A DNA stretch of 64,000 bases from contig JAEULK010000096.1 of the NCBI GenBank assembly GCA_016793775.1, positions 109,652 through 173,651 on the forward strand. Reading direction: 5' to 3'. The position numbers and the translations under genes are program-made. The notes under the pieces are model-generated. The model ran no database searches. It was not told the DNA's origin and was given only the letters and a program-made list of their open reading frames with translations. The first letter of the stretch is position 1, and each line of letters begins with the position of its first letter. Below are positions 63,861-64,000 of the stretch, in pieces. The stretch is from Sphingopyxis sp. (GTDB lineage: Bacteria > Pseudomonadota > Alphaproteobacteria > Sphingomonadales > Sphingomonadaceae).

Positions 63861-64000
63861 TGAGGATCAGCGTGCAATAGGCACCCCCTTCGTGGGGTGA
63901 TCGGCGTGCAAAAAGGACCCCTTCATCCCGGGGATTTAGTCGGCCGACTGGTTTTGATCAGTTGGCGAGAACGGGATGTTGATCGTGGAGACAGTGGTTC
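63861..64000 (+). mobile_element. Left end of an IS21-family insertion sequence
   Basis: Starts near TGAGGATC (63861). Two imperfect direct repeats follow, GATCAGCGTGCAATAGGCAC (63865) and GATCGGCGTGCAAAAAGGAC (63899), each continuing CCCC and TTC. Multiple repeats of this type near the ends are a mark of IS21 elements. An open frame then begins like IstA at 63974. The element interrupts the S10 peptidase gene; the right end and target duplication lie outside the window. Confidence 0.75.
63974..64000 (+). CDS. istA: IS21 transposase IstA, first codons only
   Basis: ATG at 63974 begins MLIVETVV, which matches the usual IstA start (ML-VE followed by a helix-turn-helix). Only nine codons are in the window, so the call leans on the IS21-like ends just upstream. 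Confidence 0.6.

Overview
The window looks like chromosome from a high-GC alphaproteobacterium, most likely a sphingomonad (Sphingopyxis, Sphingomonas or a relative). This rests on strong codon bias with long spurious antisense frames, two large TonB-dependent receptors, a pectin/uronate regulon of sphingomonad type, many four-base ATGA gene overlaps and several short palindromic repeats of the kind common in these genomes. The taxonomic call is inference; there is no rRNA here. No CRISPR array or prophage was seen.

Layout. (1) 1-6352, minus strand: an operon of TonB receptor (with an in-frame amber codon), MFS transporter, type-B carboxylesterase and acyl-CoA synthetase (cut by the window start), probably for uptake and activation of an ester or acid substrate. 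A 28-bp palindrome lies upstream. (2) 6633-8824: a 148-bp palindromic element, then acetate permease actP with its DUF485 partner. (3) 8883-29860: a pectin/uronate utilisation locus. It holds uxuB-like reductase, uxaC, exuT, hydratase, a LacI regulator, uxaA, a GH43 enzyme, TonB receptor, pectate lyase, cupin, acetyl esterase, carboxylesterase, kdgK, kduD, kduI and an iron-type alcohol dehydrogenase. Three identical copies of GTAACCGGTGTCA (one inverted), plus a symmetric relative, sit at the four promoter regions, so one LacI protein probably controls the whole set. Together the genes depolymerise polygalacturonate, import the products and convert unsaturated and saturated uronates to 2-keto-3-deoxygluconate and its phosphate.

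(4) 29857-30510: a second copy of the 148-bp element and a decayed stretch with remnants of two genes (a hydratase paralogue and a probable DUF4861 protein), followed by a GntR regulator. (5) 31273-35530: fdhD, mobA, a DUF1345 membrane protein and an FdhF/YdeP-type molybdopterin oxidoreductase. (6) 35568-47285, minus strand: a tightly packed surface-glycan operon: HpcH/HpaI aldolase, IMPase-family phosphatase, SLBB export protein, Wzz-like protein, three glycosyltransferases, a nucleotide-sugar epimerase, a ThDP enzyme and GtrA.

(7) 47425-62839: mostly housekeeping genes: M23 peptidase, an ECF sigma factor with a miniature FecR-like partner, a DNA alkylation repair protein, RidA, a 23-codon micro-ORF, tRNA-Met(CAT), a 2'-5' RNA ligase-like protein, peroxiredoxin, an alpha/beta hydrolase, mltG, fabF, acpP, a membrane TPR regulator, a heme-type membrane protein, a VOC protein, a DUF3617 lipoprotein, uvrB, hicAB and a small basic protein. 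(8) 62965-64000: a serine carboxypeptidase gene broken by what appears to be the left end of an IS21-family insertion sequence, whose istA begins at 63974 and runs out of the window.

Most functional calls come from reading the translated proteins for family motifs. No database search was possible, so substrate specificities of transporters, receptors and glycosyltransferases are left open.
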